From IMG/VR virus record IMGVR_UViG_3300043777_000212, positions 1 to 43,377 of that record: a stretch of DNA of 43,377 nt; one strand, 5' to 3'. The DNA is from a virus. A program made the position numbers and the translations under genes. This document shows positions 7,970 through 14,659 of the stretch, piece by piece; within the stretch, counting starts at the first letter, position 1, and every line of letters starts with the position of its first letter. The notes under the pieces were generated by a model. The model was not told the DNA's origin, searched no databases, and worked only from the letters and a program-made list of their open reading frames with translations.

Positions 7970-8592
7970 CAGCCCCTCAGCGCGGCCTTTGCGATGAATT
8001 CAGCGTAGGCTGGGGGGATGGCGGCGGCGAGTTCGGGCGGCTGCATCCACTGGATGTCCATCTCGTGGGACCATGTCGCGGCATTGCCGGGCAACATGGT
8101 CCTCCATGCGCCAACGCGGCCGTGCGGATGACCGTAGACCCCGGTGATCGGCCGGCCGTGGTCGCAAGTGAAGGGCACGAAGGGCGGCAGCGGCGGCGAA
8201 CCTTCGAACCAGCGGTGCCGTCGAATGCCCAGCCCGAACATCGTGCCGCACAGCTCAAGATCGCAGCGCATCGGCGCGCCAGGCACATTTTCGATGATCC
8301 ACCGCCGCCCGCTCGATTTGAGCAGTCGCCGTGTTGACTCGATCAGATCGGGATGACGCCCGTCCTTCGCGACCATTCCGCTGCGGATGTACGCCTGACA
8401 TGGCGGGCTCGCCCAGATCAAATCGAAGAGCTGCAGATCGAACGGCGGCCGCAGAGCATCGGCGCGAACGAAGCCGAATGGATATCGCGGTTGTAGCCTG
8501 ATATCGACGCCGATCACCTCAAACCCGGCTCGGTGCAGCCCCATGCTGGCACCGCCAGCTCCGCAGAACAGATCCAGAGCCAGCGGCTTCAT
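7969..8592 (-). CDS. DNA (cytosine-5) methyltransferase
   Basis: Transfers a methyl group from SAM to carbon 5 of cytosine. The 207 residues include motif I DLFCGAGG (7-14), motif IV SPPCQ with catalytic Cys65, motif VI ENV (101-103), and an RRHR stretch (124-127) matching motif VIII. A C-terminal PPAYAEFI segment resembles motif X. The target-recognition region is very short, as in minimal phage C5 enzymes. The ATG at 8592 overlaps the stop of a tiny membrane-protein gene (ATGA). No restriction endonuclease is nearby, so it probably protects phage DNA against host restriction. Its cytosine context cannot be read from sequence. Confidence 0.93.
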   Translation of the reverse strand: MKPLALDLFCGAGGASMGLHRAGFEVIGVDIRLQPRYPFGFVRADALRPPFDLQLFDLIWASPPCQAYIRSGMVAKDGRHPDLIESTRRLLKSSGRRWIIENVPGAPMRCDLELCGTMFGLGIRRHRWFEGSPPLPPFVPFTCDHGRPITGVYGHPHGRVGAWRTMLPGNAATWSHEMDIQWMQPPELAAAIPPAYAEFIAKAALRG

Positions 8593-8750
8593 CCCCTCAG
8601 CGCCGGCATGAACAGATACAATCCCAGCAGCAACACCGCTAAAAACGCCAGCCACGAACTCGCCCAACCGTATTGCATCGCCGGTGACACCGGCAGCGAT
8701 GTCAAAAACCACAGCGCCATCACCACAATGAACAGAATCTCCAGAATCAT
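8589..8750 (-). CDS. Small membrane protein, two TM segments
   Basis: A 53-residue protein with two hydrophobic helices: MILEILFIVVMALWFLTSLP and then SSWLAFLAVLLLGLYLFMPA, separated by a short polar loop. It could be a small holin or membrane accessory, but a holin-like gene already lies at 18124-18387 beside the amidase. Its ATG is one base after the stop of the preceding tiny membrane gene, and its stop overlaps the methyltransferase ATG. The tight coupling supports a real gene. Confidence 0.72.
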   Translation of the reverse strand: MILEILFIVVMALWFLTSLPVSPAMQYGWASSWLAFLAVLLLGLYLFMPALRG

Positions 8751-8751
8751 C

Positions 8752-8847
8752 TCAGCCAAATCTCCATAGCAGCAGACCCAGACTCACCAGCAAACCCGCC
8801 ATCAACAGCATCAATCCAATCAGCACCCAGTCCAGCCGGCCATTCAC
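8752..8847 (-). CDS. Tiny single-TM protein, 31 aa
   Basis: From a GTG at 8847 the frame gives a polar start (NGRLDWVL) and one long hydrophobic helix (LIGLMLLMAGLLVSLGLLLW), ending RFG. The frame stays open upstream, so the start is uncertain, and there is no clear ribosome site. It is one base upstream of another small membrane gene, which is the main support. A competing frame at 8747-8929 lacks coding character. Confidence 0.45.
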   Translation of the reverse strand: MNGRLDWVLIGLMLLMAGLLVSLGLLLWRFG

Positions 8848-9174
8848 AGCACCCAATCCCGTTGCCCAACAAGAATATCTCAGTAAAAATTTTAGTTGTT
8901 GCCCAGCTAGGGCTATACCTGGTACACACGCAAGGGTGGTACGGGCTCGGGTCCTACCGGACCCCTTGCCCTAACCATCCTGATGGGGTACCCCGTGGTA
9001 GGCGCCGGCACCCCCTCCTACCACCCTGGATGGCAGACCGGATAGGACCTCTGTTCTGCCCCATTTGTCGCCCGCACTGTGCCCGCATCTGCATACACAG
9101 CAGATGCACAGCCGCAGTTTCCCTCGGGTTTTGCAGACGGCAGCCGCCTCAGACAGCAGCAGGGCGTCCCGCTA
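8848..9174. other. Structured gap with several hairpins
   Basis: No convincing gene. The gap holds GGGTCC-tacc-GGACCC (8949-8964), the palindrome GGGGTACCCC (8985-8994), GTGGTAGG/CCTACCAC with a 14-base loop (8995-9024), and GCATCTGC/GCAGATGC with a 7-base loop (9085-9107). An AT-rich stretch at about 8870-8895 follows in the minus-strand direction and could hold a promoter. It separates the small-terminase candidate from the methyltransferase group, so it may be a terminator-promoter junction, a packaging site or an origin. Confidence 0.65.
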
Positions 9175-9570
9175 TCAACTGCCGCGACCGTTCTTCCGAC
9201 CAGTCGCCTCAGCCTCGATCGCAGCTGTCTCCGCACTGTCTATCTCGATCAGCTTACTGACATCAATAACCGGCCGCGGCGCCTCGAGCTGCTCGCCGTC
9301 GCTGAACCTAACTACTTGAACCATAAGGGGTTTTTCTGGATTGCCGCTAACTTCGACCGATGCAAGGTCAGGTAGTACTTTGCGCAGCAAAGCTAGGGCA
9401 ACGTGAACTTGAGTGCGGGTCATTCGTATGTCGGAGGGCTTTGGTCGGTCAGGATCAACTTCGATAAACCGCTGCAAGCGTTTAAGGATCATACTCGCTT
9501 GAATAGCGTCGCGATGACCTTTGCTAAGTTTTACAATGGCCTGAGTTGGCGGTCTAAAGCGTGCGCCCAT
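9175..9570 (-). CDS. Candidate terminase small subunit
   Basis: A 131-residue protein. Residues about 19-70 follow the pattern QASMILKRLQRFI ... MTRTQVHVALALLRKVLPDL, a helical arrangement often annotated as small terminase in podoviruses of Alpha- and Gammaproteobacteria. The C-terminus is acidic and ends GRKNGRGS. Small terminases recognise the packaging site, and the hairpin cluster directly downstream (8949-9107) would suit as a target. It is about 5 kb from TerL, unlike the usual adjacency, so the name is a family-pattern inference. Confidence 0.5.
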   Translation of the reverse strand: MGARFRPPTQAIVKLSKGHRDAIQASMILKRLQRFIEVDPDRPKPSDIRMTRTQVHVALALLRKVLPDLASVEVSGNPEKPLMVQVVRFSDGEQLEAPRPVIDVSKLIEIDSAETAAIEAEATGRKNGRGS

Positions 9571-9593
9571 TAGGAAAAGATCTTACGAATGCT

Positions 9594-10079
9594 TCACCGG
9601 TGCTTGCTTGTGTGTCTTGGCATGAGGCGGCGCGCTCGGCGCAGGTCTCGTTCCAGTTCGTTCCACAAGACTTGGGCGTAAGGTGCTGTTCGATCGCGCG
9701 CTTCATCGATCAAAGTGAGGCGCAGGTTGCGGCTTTTGAGGCGCATCAGCCAGGAACAGGCGACGCGTCGCCAGCGGTTTTCGCTAGGCCCCAGATGACT
9801 GTACGAATAGGACGCTGCTTCGCGTTCGCGGTTTTCTGCCCATTTGAGGGCGTTCTCGATTTCAAGGGCGTGTTGGTAGCGTTTAAGGAGTTGGGCTGTC
9901 TCGACGTTACCGGCCTGCTCACGTCTCCAGAAATAATCACGTCCATCTTCGATGCGGTGGTATGCGGCGACCTGTCTCTGAGCGATCCATGCATCACAGG
10001 CGGCGTGGTCGCGGGCAGTGCGTGGGTATGGCTTTGGTGTCTGTTGAGGCCAGAGCCATTGATCTATGCTATCAAGCAT
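9594..10079 (-). CDS. Hypothetical protein ending PRHTSKHR
   Basis: A 161-residue, highly charged helical protein, rich in R, E, W and Y (DGRDYFWRREQAGNVETA, WAENREREAASYSYS). No catalytic motif is seen. Its start shares a base with the upstream stop (TAATG). The last eight residues, PRHTSKHR, are identical to those of the protein at 10287-10619, although the DNA differs at five third-codon positions. Function unknown. Confidence 0.75.
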   Translation of the reverse strand: MLDSIDQWLWPQQTPKPYPRTARDHAACDAWIAQRQVAAYHRIEDGRDYFWRREQAGNVETAQLLKRYQHALEIENALKWAENREREAASYSYSHLGPSENRWRRVACSWLMRLKSRNLRLTLIDEARDRTAPYAQVLWNELERDLRRARRLMPRHTSKHR

Positions 10080-10318
10080 TATTGCTGCTTGCGGTAGCGG
10101 CGAAGCATTGCGGCGGTACAGAGGAGGAATTTGAGCGATTCGCGCAGTCGCATATCGGCGTCGACGTCGGGGCCTTCGATTTCTTCGATAGCGGCGACGA
10201 GGTGGTCGTGCATGTATTGGGAGACTTTGGGGGGGTCGCCGGTTATTTCGAGGTCGTCGATGGCCTCGACGAGATCGCGGAATATCTCATCGATGCTTGC
10301 TGGTATGTCTCGGCTCAT
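10079..10318 (-). CDS. Small acidic helical protein
   Basis: From the ATG at 10318 (MSRDIPASIDEIFRDLVEAI) this is a 79-residue acidic helical protein whose C-terminus turns basic (CTAAMLRRYRKQQ). It overlaps the end of the Pro/Gly-rich gene by 32 bases and ends on the ATG of the next. No family recognised. The longer upstream extension in this frame is proline-rich and overlaps the previous gene, so it is probably not used. Confidence 0.68.
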   Translation of the reverse strand: MSRDIPASIDEIFRDLVEAIDDLEITGDPPKVSQYMHDHLVAAIEEIEGPDVDADMRLRESLKFLLCTAAMLRRYRKQQ

Positions 10319-10619
10319 ATCCACCGATTTTTGCGGCTTTGAGAGATGGGTGTACGGCGAGGCCGCCGGCACCGGCGCCGAGGCCATCGGTAGCGCCGCT
10401 GGTTGGGGTCGAAATAGCACCTGGGAAGGAAGGCTCTGGCGGTCCGCCATTCCCTGGCGATCCAGATATGCCTGCGGGGCTCTGCGGAGGCCCAGGAGGG
10501 CCCATCTGGGGTCCGGCTGGTGGTGTCATAGCCTGAGCGACCTGAAGCGCACCAGCGAGCTTTGCAGGTACCTTACCGGCCATTCCGCGTTTTGGTGGCG
10601 CTCGACCCTTCATTTTCAA
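10287..10619 (-). CDS. Pro/Gly-rich low-complexity protein ending PRHTSKHR
   Basis: A 110-residue protein: a basic start (MKMKGRAPPKRGMAGKV), a helix, then a long PG-rich linker with GPPGPPQSP-like stretches, then GGYEPRHTSKHR. The last eight residues match those of the gene at 9594-10079. The low complexity suggests a flexible linker or a virion tail. It overlaps the previous stop by four bases (ATGA). Confidence 0.68.
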   Translation of the reverse strand: MKMKGRAPPKRGMAGKVPAKLAGALQVAQAMTPPAGPQMGPPGPPQSPAGISGSPGNGGPPEPSFPGAISTPTSGATDGLGAGAGGLAVHPSLKAAKIGGYEPRHTSKHR

Positions 10620-10951
10620 CCCCTACGCTTCACGCTGACATTAACCGGGGTAACATTCGGTTCGCCGCCTTTGTCGGGCTTGCCTTTGTCGCCGAGAATG
10701 GAGTCGAGTGAGGCGTCGTAGGCGAGGCCGCCTTCACCGCTGAGCGCGCGATCCTGGAACAGCGGTCGGCCGGCGAGGCGGTTGACGCCGCTGATGCCAC
10801 CACCGGGACGAGAGGCTTTCCATCCGGTCATGCCTTCCTGGTATCCATTGGTATCCGGCAAAACGTGTTTGTACTCGCTGTTACCCGCGGCGCTAGCGAA
10901 CGAGCGTTTTGGCACCGAGCGTGGACCTGGGAAGAGGCCTCGGGATTTCAT
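10616..10951 (-). CDS. Hypothetical protein, glycine-rich
   Basis: From the ATG at 10951 (MKSRGLFPGPRSVPKRSF), with GAAGG about 8 bases upstream, the protein has 111 residues. The middle is G/S-rich (GMTGWKASRPGGGISGVNR), and the C-terminus is basic. A TTG at 10984 would lengthen it by 11 residues and overlap the RpoA-CTD-like gene. No family recognised. It belongs to the same run of coupled late-strand genes. Confidence 0.65.
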   Translation of the reverse strand: MKSRGLFPGPRSVPKRSFASAAGNSEYKHVLPDTNGYQEGMTGWKASRPGGGISGVNRLAGRPLFQDRALSGEGGLAYDASLDSILGDKGKPDKGGEPNVTPVNVSVKRRG

Positions 10952-10977
10952 GATCTTGCCTTCGCGGCTATGGCCGA

Positions 10978-11511
10978 TTACCAAAACGCTACCTCCGGCT
11001 GTTTCGGCTTGTCAACATCCTGTGGCTGGTATCGGCCGGGACGCAACCTGAGCCCGTATGCCTTCAAGGCCATCTCGACCTCGCCCAAGGAGAGCTTGCC
11101 GAAATTTGGCTCGCGCAACAACTTGGCCGTGGTCATCTGCGCAAGCTGGCCGAGCGTCTTAACACCGAGCCGCGCCAGGCAATGGGCGACGCGCACCGAC
11201 ACTTCCAGCTCATCGACTGGGCGCGACATCTTTTGCTGCCACGCCTCAAAAGCCGACCTGAGCTTGCACATCTGGATAAAAACGCCCGGTGGCATTGCCA
11301 ACAATGCCCCGTTGTACGCCCGTTCGGCGGCGGCATGGTAACCGGCCTTGTGAAATGACAGCCACACTGCCGCCAGCAGCGCTGCGCCGTATGCATCAGG
11401 GTTAGCGGGATATGCCTCGAGGCCATAAGCCTTAACGAACGCGATCATCTCGGTGGTCACCTCGTGCGGCCAATGACCGGCGAGGTCGGGATACTCGAGC
11501 ACATCGCTCAT
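10978..11511 (-). CDS. RNA polymerase alpha-CTD-like protein
   Basis: A 177-residue protein starting MSDVLEYPDLAGHWPHEV. Residues about 100-160 match the helix-hairpin-helix fold of the alpha-subunit C-terminal domain: ELEVSVRVAHCLARLGVKTL, GQLAQMTTAKLLREPNFGK, LSLGEVEMALKAYGLRL. In bacteria that domain binds UP-element DNA and activators. A phage copy may steer host polymerase or act as a DNA-binding adaptor; this is inference. The ATG overlaps the stop of the DUF6456-like gene (ATGA), so the two putative regulators are made together. Confidence 0.82.
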   Translation of the reverse strand: MSDVLEYPDLAGHWPHEVTTEMIAFVKAYGLEAYPANPDAYGAALLAAVWLSFHKAGYHAAAERAYNGALLAMPPGVFIQMCKLRSAFEAWQQKMSRPVDELEVSVRVAHCLARLGVKTLGQLAQMTTAKLLREPNFGKLSLGEVEMALKAYGLRLRPGRYQPQDVDKPKQPEVAFW

Positions 11512-12002
11512 GACGCCAGCCCGTAGTGGTCGGCGAGTGCGGTCAGCCCGAGCTTGAGGATTCCGGCGACTTCCTGTCGGTTGCGTCTGAGGGTACGGGC
11601 GAGCTGAGCGATTGAGACATCGCCGAATCCGGGCCATCCGAGGACCACGGGCAGGACGTAGGGTTCCAGGGGTCCGAGTACGACGCTGGCCTTTCGGCAG
11701 CGTTCGATGGCGGCGAGTTGGGCTTCGGGGTAATACCATCCGGTTGTGCCGACCGAGCCGTTGGCGGGTTCGCGGGCGCCTTCGAGACCCAGCTCGTAGT
11801 CATCGCGCAGGCGTTCGCCGGCTTGGGCTTGGCGCGGTTCGATGGTTCCGTTGCGCACGAGCCGCTCGAGCGACGACAACGCGCGATAGACGCGGGTTCC
11901 GGCACGAGCGGGGCCGGCCTCGGTAGCGACTGCGGGAGTGAGGGCGAAGGTTGAGCGCCTTCGCCGTTCGGGTGTCGGTGCGTTGGGATTAGGATTTGCC
12001 AT
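11508..12002 (-). CDS. DUF6456-like helical protein
   Basis: From the ATG at 12002 (MANPNPNAPTPERRRRST) the protein has 164 residues. RAGTRVYRALSSLERLVRNG, then IEPRQAQAGERLRDDYELG, and the C-terminal SIAQLARTLRRNRQEVAGIL plus LGLTALADHYGL follow the helical pattern of DUF6456, found in alphaproteobacterial regulators and their phages. The C-terminal helices could be a helix-turn-helix. Upstream in-frame starts give a low-complexity Ser/Arg/Pro stretch overlapping two genes and were not used. It is coupled to the RpoA-CTD-like gene. Confidence 0.7.
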   Translation of the reverse strand: MANPNPNAPTPERRRRSTFALTPAVATEAGPARAGTRVYRALSSLERLVRNGTIEPRQAQAGERLRDDYELGLEGAREPANGSVGTTGWYYPEAQLAAIERCRKASVVLGPLEPYVLPVVLGWPGFGDVSIAQLARTLRRNRQEVAGILKLGLTALADHYGLAS

Positions 12003-12267
12003 ACTCCGCACCTTGGATTTGGGCGTTTTCGGGATCAGGTGGTTCGTCATTGGGTGGCTCAACGATGGCAGCCTTTGCCTGCTCGGCGGCACGTGCCTCG
12101 ACCGGCTCGGGGGCAGGCTGCGGGTGCAGCGCGTCGAGCGCGGCCTGGAGCACTTGGATGCGCTTGCGGATATCATCGGCGGCATCGGCGATGCTGCCGC
12201 CGGTCCGCACGTAGGTGTCGAAATCGGCGTATCCGAACTGGCGGGCCCAGCTGTCGAGGGCTTTCAT
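11989..12267 (-). CDS. Small acidic protein, 92 aa
   Basis: MKALDSWARQFGYADFDTYV begins a helical N-terminal half; the C-terminal half is rich in A, P and E (EPPNDEPPDPENAQIQG). No known motif. Its start overlaps the preceding stop (ATGA), and its 3' end overlaps the start of the DUF6456-like gene by 14 bases, consistent with a coupled operon. Confidence 0.7.
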   Translation of the reverse strand: MKALDSWARQFGYADFDTYVRTGGSIADAADDIRKRIQVLQAALDALHPQPAPEPVEARAAEQAKAAIVEPPNDEPPDPENAQIQGAEYGKS

Positions 12268-12440
12268 GGTTGGTCCTTGTCCTCGGCCTCAGCCAGCGCC
12301 TGGCGATAGCGCTTGAGCGCGGCGAGTCTGGCCTCAGCTTGGCCGAAACTGGCGTGGCTGAGCAACAGTTCGATGTTTGCGAGGTGGCTCTCGATCGCCG
12401 CCAGCAACTCGAGCATGCGGCGGATGTCTTGTGCGGTCAT
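12264..12440 (-). CDS. Small helical protein, 58 aa
   Basis: From the ATG at 12440, MTAQDIRRMLELLAAIESHL leads into a single amphipathic helix with regular leucines, ending LAEAEDKDQP. It could form a coiled coil. The start overlaps the upstream stop by four bases and its stop overlaps the next start likewise. Function unknown. Confidence 0.7.
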   Translation of the reverse strand: MTAQDIRRMLELLAAIESHLANIELLLSHASFGQAEARLAALKRYRQALAEAEDKDQP

Positions 12441-12628
12441 GGCTGAGGAACCAGGCTGATGGTTCCGGTGCTGTAGTCGGTGACGACGAGCCATTTGTCG
12501 CCGACGATACGGTTGCCGTGTTCGAGCATGATGGCGACCCGGGTGAGAGCGGTGTTTTGCGGCGAGCGTTGGTCGAGGTCGACGGGGATTACGACGACGA
12601 CCCGGGTGGTTGGGGCTTTCACGGTCAT
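12437..12628 (-). CDS. Small beta-rich protein, 63 aa
   Basis: A compact strand-rich sequence: RVVVVIPVDLDQRS, TRVAIMLEHGNRIVGDKWLV, YSTGTISLVPQP. The ATGA overlap with the DUF1376 stop and the matching overlap at its 3' end support it. No family recognised. Confidence 0.68.
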   Translation of the reverse strand: MTVKAPTTRVVVVIPVDLDQRSPQNTALTRVAIMLEHGNRIVGDKWLVVTDYSTGTISLVPQP

Positions 12629-13086
12629 TTTGTTAAACCTAAATCTTTCGCAATTTCGACCGGGTCGCGAAGCGGCCCGTATGCTGGTTGATGATTGTTG
12701 ATTGTTGATTGTTGGTTGTCACGGGCGCGGCGGGGCGCACGCGCGCGGGGGGGCTCCGTCAATGGCTTATCGGTCGTCAGCGGCGCCTCAGCGGCGCGTC
12801 TGCGGCTCCTCAGCAGTTCCTCAGCGACACGTCTGGCGGCGATCAGCGAACCTTCAGCGGTCACTTTGCCGCGCTTCAGCAGCCGTCGCAATAACCGATC
12901 GAAATTGCGCCCTCCGAAAGTCTTGCGAGCCTTCTCGAGCTCGATCGGGCATTCGCCAAGCGCATACATCAGCGCGCACAGATTCCAGTACAGACCACAT
13001 TCGGCTTCCGACATGCCGCGCGTGCCGGCAAGCCAGTCATCGGGATAAAAATCAATGCGACGGATCTTTACCGGCGCTGTGCCCAT
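12625..13086 (-). CDS. DUF1376 family protein
   Basis: A 153-residue protein. Residues about 8-45 carry the DUF1376 signature (RRIDFYPDDWLAGTRGMSEA, then ECGLYWNLCALMYALGE), followed by a winged-helix-like segment (FDRLLRRLLKRGKV). Proteins of this family occur in phage replication regions, often beside helicase loaders or primases, and probably bind DNA. AAGGAGGG lies nine bases before the ATG. The C-terminal 50 residues are low-complexity R/P/A/N, a flexible tail. Neighbours are a VRR-NUC nuclease and a ParB-like protein, consistent with DNA handling. Confidence 0.85.
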   Translation of the reverse strand: MGTAPVKIRRIDFYPDDWLAGTRGMSEAECGLYWNLCALMYALGECPIELEKARKTFGGRNFDRLLRRLLKRGKVTAEGSLIAARRVAEELLRSRRRAAEAPLTTDKPLTEPPRARAPRRARDNQQSTINNHQPAYGPLRDPVEIAKDLGLTK

Positions 13087-13128
13087 CGACTTTCCCTCCT
13101 TCCCCGCCTAAGCGGGGAGCACGGGGAT

Positions 13129-13320
13129 CTATAACCCAGCCCCGCATTCCACACAGTAAGCGTGGGTGCCGTTCCGATTGCGCACCGCCACCGGCCCGCG
13201 CTCGACCCAGCACCACCCACCCTTGGTGCAACCCGCCGGGCGCCGCTGCTCACGCATCGGCCGGGCCCGCTCGATGACCTCCTGCGGCACTTTACGGGCT
13301 TTCGCGATACGACTGCGCAC
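13129..13320 (-). CDS. Small possible zinc-binding protein
   Basis: A 63-residue basic protein with four cysteines (C31, C37, C56, C59) as GCTKGGWCW and AYCVECGAG, a spacing that could hold one zinc ion. It starts at GTG 13320 and overlaps the VRR-NUC gene end by 29 bases; an alternative GTG at 13287 falls just after the VRR-NUC stop. It may be a DNA-binding accessory, but the function is not shown by sequence. Confidence 0.6.
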   Translation of the reverse strand: MRSRIAKARKVPQEVIERARPMREQRRPAGCTKGGWCWVERGPVAVRNRNGTHAYCVECGAGL

Positions 13321-13774
13321 CCCAGCCTCCGCTGGGGCTTAGCGCCGCCCGGCCCCGCACCGGAATACCCCACCGGGTAATCTGCGCGATCACCTCGTCG
13401 GCGCTGCGGCAGATCGCGATCGGCGGCATGCCGGCCGCCTCGAGCTCGGCGAAGCGGTCGACCTGGCCGACCAGAATACGGGGCGAGCCACGCCGGGTTC
13501 TGACCACGCGTGTTTTCGAAAGCTGACCGCCGCGGACTTTCAGCTCGATGCCGTAGAGCCTGCCCTGGTGAACGAAAAACAAATCCGGAAGACCGCGCCG
13601 CACGCCCGCCCGGTTTAAAGCTGCAGCTTGCTGCCGACTCAGTTGGCAGGCGCCAATCGCCGCGCTGAACCAGAAAGTCGACGGCATCAAAAGCAGGTCG
13701 AGCTTCTCGACAATCGCCTGCTGAAGCTCGCGCTCGGGCGGCTCGGGGGCGGTCAGGCGAAAGTGTACGGTCAT
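13292..13774 (-). CDS. VRR-NUC domain nuclease
   Basis: A 160-residue protein with the VRR-NUC core of the PD-(D/E)XK superfamily. RAGVRRGLPDLFFVHQGRLY supplies the G-x-PD motif (PD near residue 63), and GIELKVRGGQLSKTR supplies the E-x-K. QVDRFAELEAAGMPPIAICR completes the fold. Stand-alone phage VRR-NUC enzymes cut branched DNA and probably resolve replication intermediates before packaging. The C-terminal AALSPSGGWGAQ comes from a palindromic element. Confidence 0.9.
   Translation of the reverse strand: MTVHFRLTAPEPPERELQQAIVEKLDLLLMPSTFWFSAAIGACQLSRQQAAALNRAGVRRGLPDLFFVHQGRLYGIELKVRGGQLSKTRVVRTRRGSPRILVGQVDRFAELEAAGMPPIAICRSADEVIAQITRWGIPVRGRAALSPSGGWGAQSYRESP
13320..13337. repeat. Dispersed palindromic element (CCCCAGC-ctcc-GCTGGGG)
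   Basis: A 7-bp perfect inverted repeat with a 4-base loop, in frame at the C-terminus of the VRR-NUC protein as SPSGGWG. Confidence 0.85.
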
Positions 13775-14182
13775 GCCGCTGCGCGGGCCTATAATGCAAA
13801 TGCCGGTCGTATGAGGACCGGCACCTGCAGAAGGAGCAAGCGATGCGCAATCATCGCAAGTTCCTGCCGGAGGGCGCCGAACCGGTTGGAACGGCCCGAC
13901 GCCTCTCCAGTTAGCGGATTGTCTCGATCTTGATCTTGAGAATCAAGCCGATTATGATCCGCAACCGGAGACGGTAATGACGTGCTAGCGTCATTTGTCC
14001 CTCCGACAGGTTGCGCCGGCGAGATCATCCTCACCGGCGCAGCACTTCTATCACATTCTCCGTCACGGTGCCGATCAGACCATCTGACCGGCATTCGTGT
14101 TTTAGCACACAGGCGCGCGGTCATACTCTCCTGCAGCTTGGGGGCGGTCAGGCGGAACGGCCGGCTCATTAGCGTTTATGGT
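13775..14182. other. Hairpin-rich gap with a possible leader peptide
   Basis: No convincing gene in 408 bases. Four perfect or near-perfect hairpins are present: TGCCGGTC/GACCGGCA (13801-13823), AATGACG/CGTCATT (13976-13995), TGCGCCGG/CCGGCGCA (14012-14041), and an 11-bp stem with a 3-base loop (14069-14093) whose only imperfection is a G-U pair on the minus-strand RNA. On the plus strand AAGGAG precedes a 23-codon ORF, MRNHRKFLPEGAEPVG... (13843-13914). A 127-codon minus frame (13789-14169) begins with a copy of the VRR-NUC start (FRLTAP) but then has no coding character. Confidence 0.6.
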
Positions 14183-14659
14183 CTATGCCGCATGACCATC
14201 TTTGCGTGTGCCATTTTCATTAAAAATATCTTCTACCACAGTTGACAATGGCAAGCCCTGCAGTCCCGTCGATCGCGCATTGATCCAGCTAGTTTCAATT
14301 GCCCAGCCGAGATTTTGCCGAGCATGATTGTCGTCTAGTACTATCTTTCGCCGCGTCAATTGCTCGATGTTCATTCGACCACGACAAATGCGGCGCTGAT
14401 CGCCTAGGGCAATTTGCGCGTCATGATGAAACATATCTGGCTGATTAGGATCACGGCGATCCTCAGCCGCTTCAATGCCGTCGAGCAGAGTTCGTGCAGC
14501 ATCAGTAAGAAAGGTCTCCGCACCTTCCTTAACAAATTGAACCATCAACGCTTTAACCGCTGGCAGGATTTCATCCCTGCTATATTCTTTCTGCCCGTAT
14601 TTCTTTCGAAGAGCATGTAGTTCGACGTAAAACTGATGCTGAAATTTTCGACGAGCCAT
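14183..14659 (-). CDS. Hypothetical protein paired with ParB-like gene
   Basis: A 158-residue charged helical protein beginning MARRKFQHQFYVELHALRKK. The middle holds PNQPDMFHHDAQIALGDQ and the end ENGTRKDGHAA. No motif was recognised. Its ATG shares a base with the ParB-like stop (TGATG), so the two are co-translated and may be partners. Codon use is slightly more AT-rich than in the neighbours, as in the ParB-like gene, suggesting the pair moved together. Confidence 0.75.
   Translation of the reverse strand: MARRKFQHQFYVELHALRKKYGQKEYSRDEILPAVKALMVQFVKEGAETFLTDAARTLLDGIEAAEDRRDPNQPDMFHHDAQIALGDQRRICRGRMNIEQLTRRKIVLDDNHARQNLGWAIETSWINARSTGLQGLPLSTVVEDIFNENGTRKDGHAA

Noticed and set aside
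8747-8929. Minus-strand frame of 60 codons
   Set aside because: Competes with a hydrophobic frame (8752-8847) in the same place; no ribosome site or protein-like pattern, though its stop overlaps the next ATG.
13789-14169. Minus-strand frame of 126 codons starting MSRPFRLTAP
   Set aside because: Only the first residues resemble the VRR-NUC start; the rest lacks coding character and covers four hairpins. Possibly a partial duplication, not a gene.
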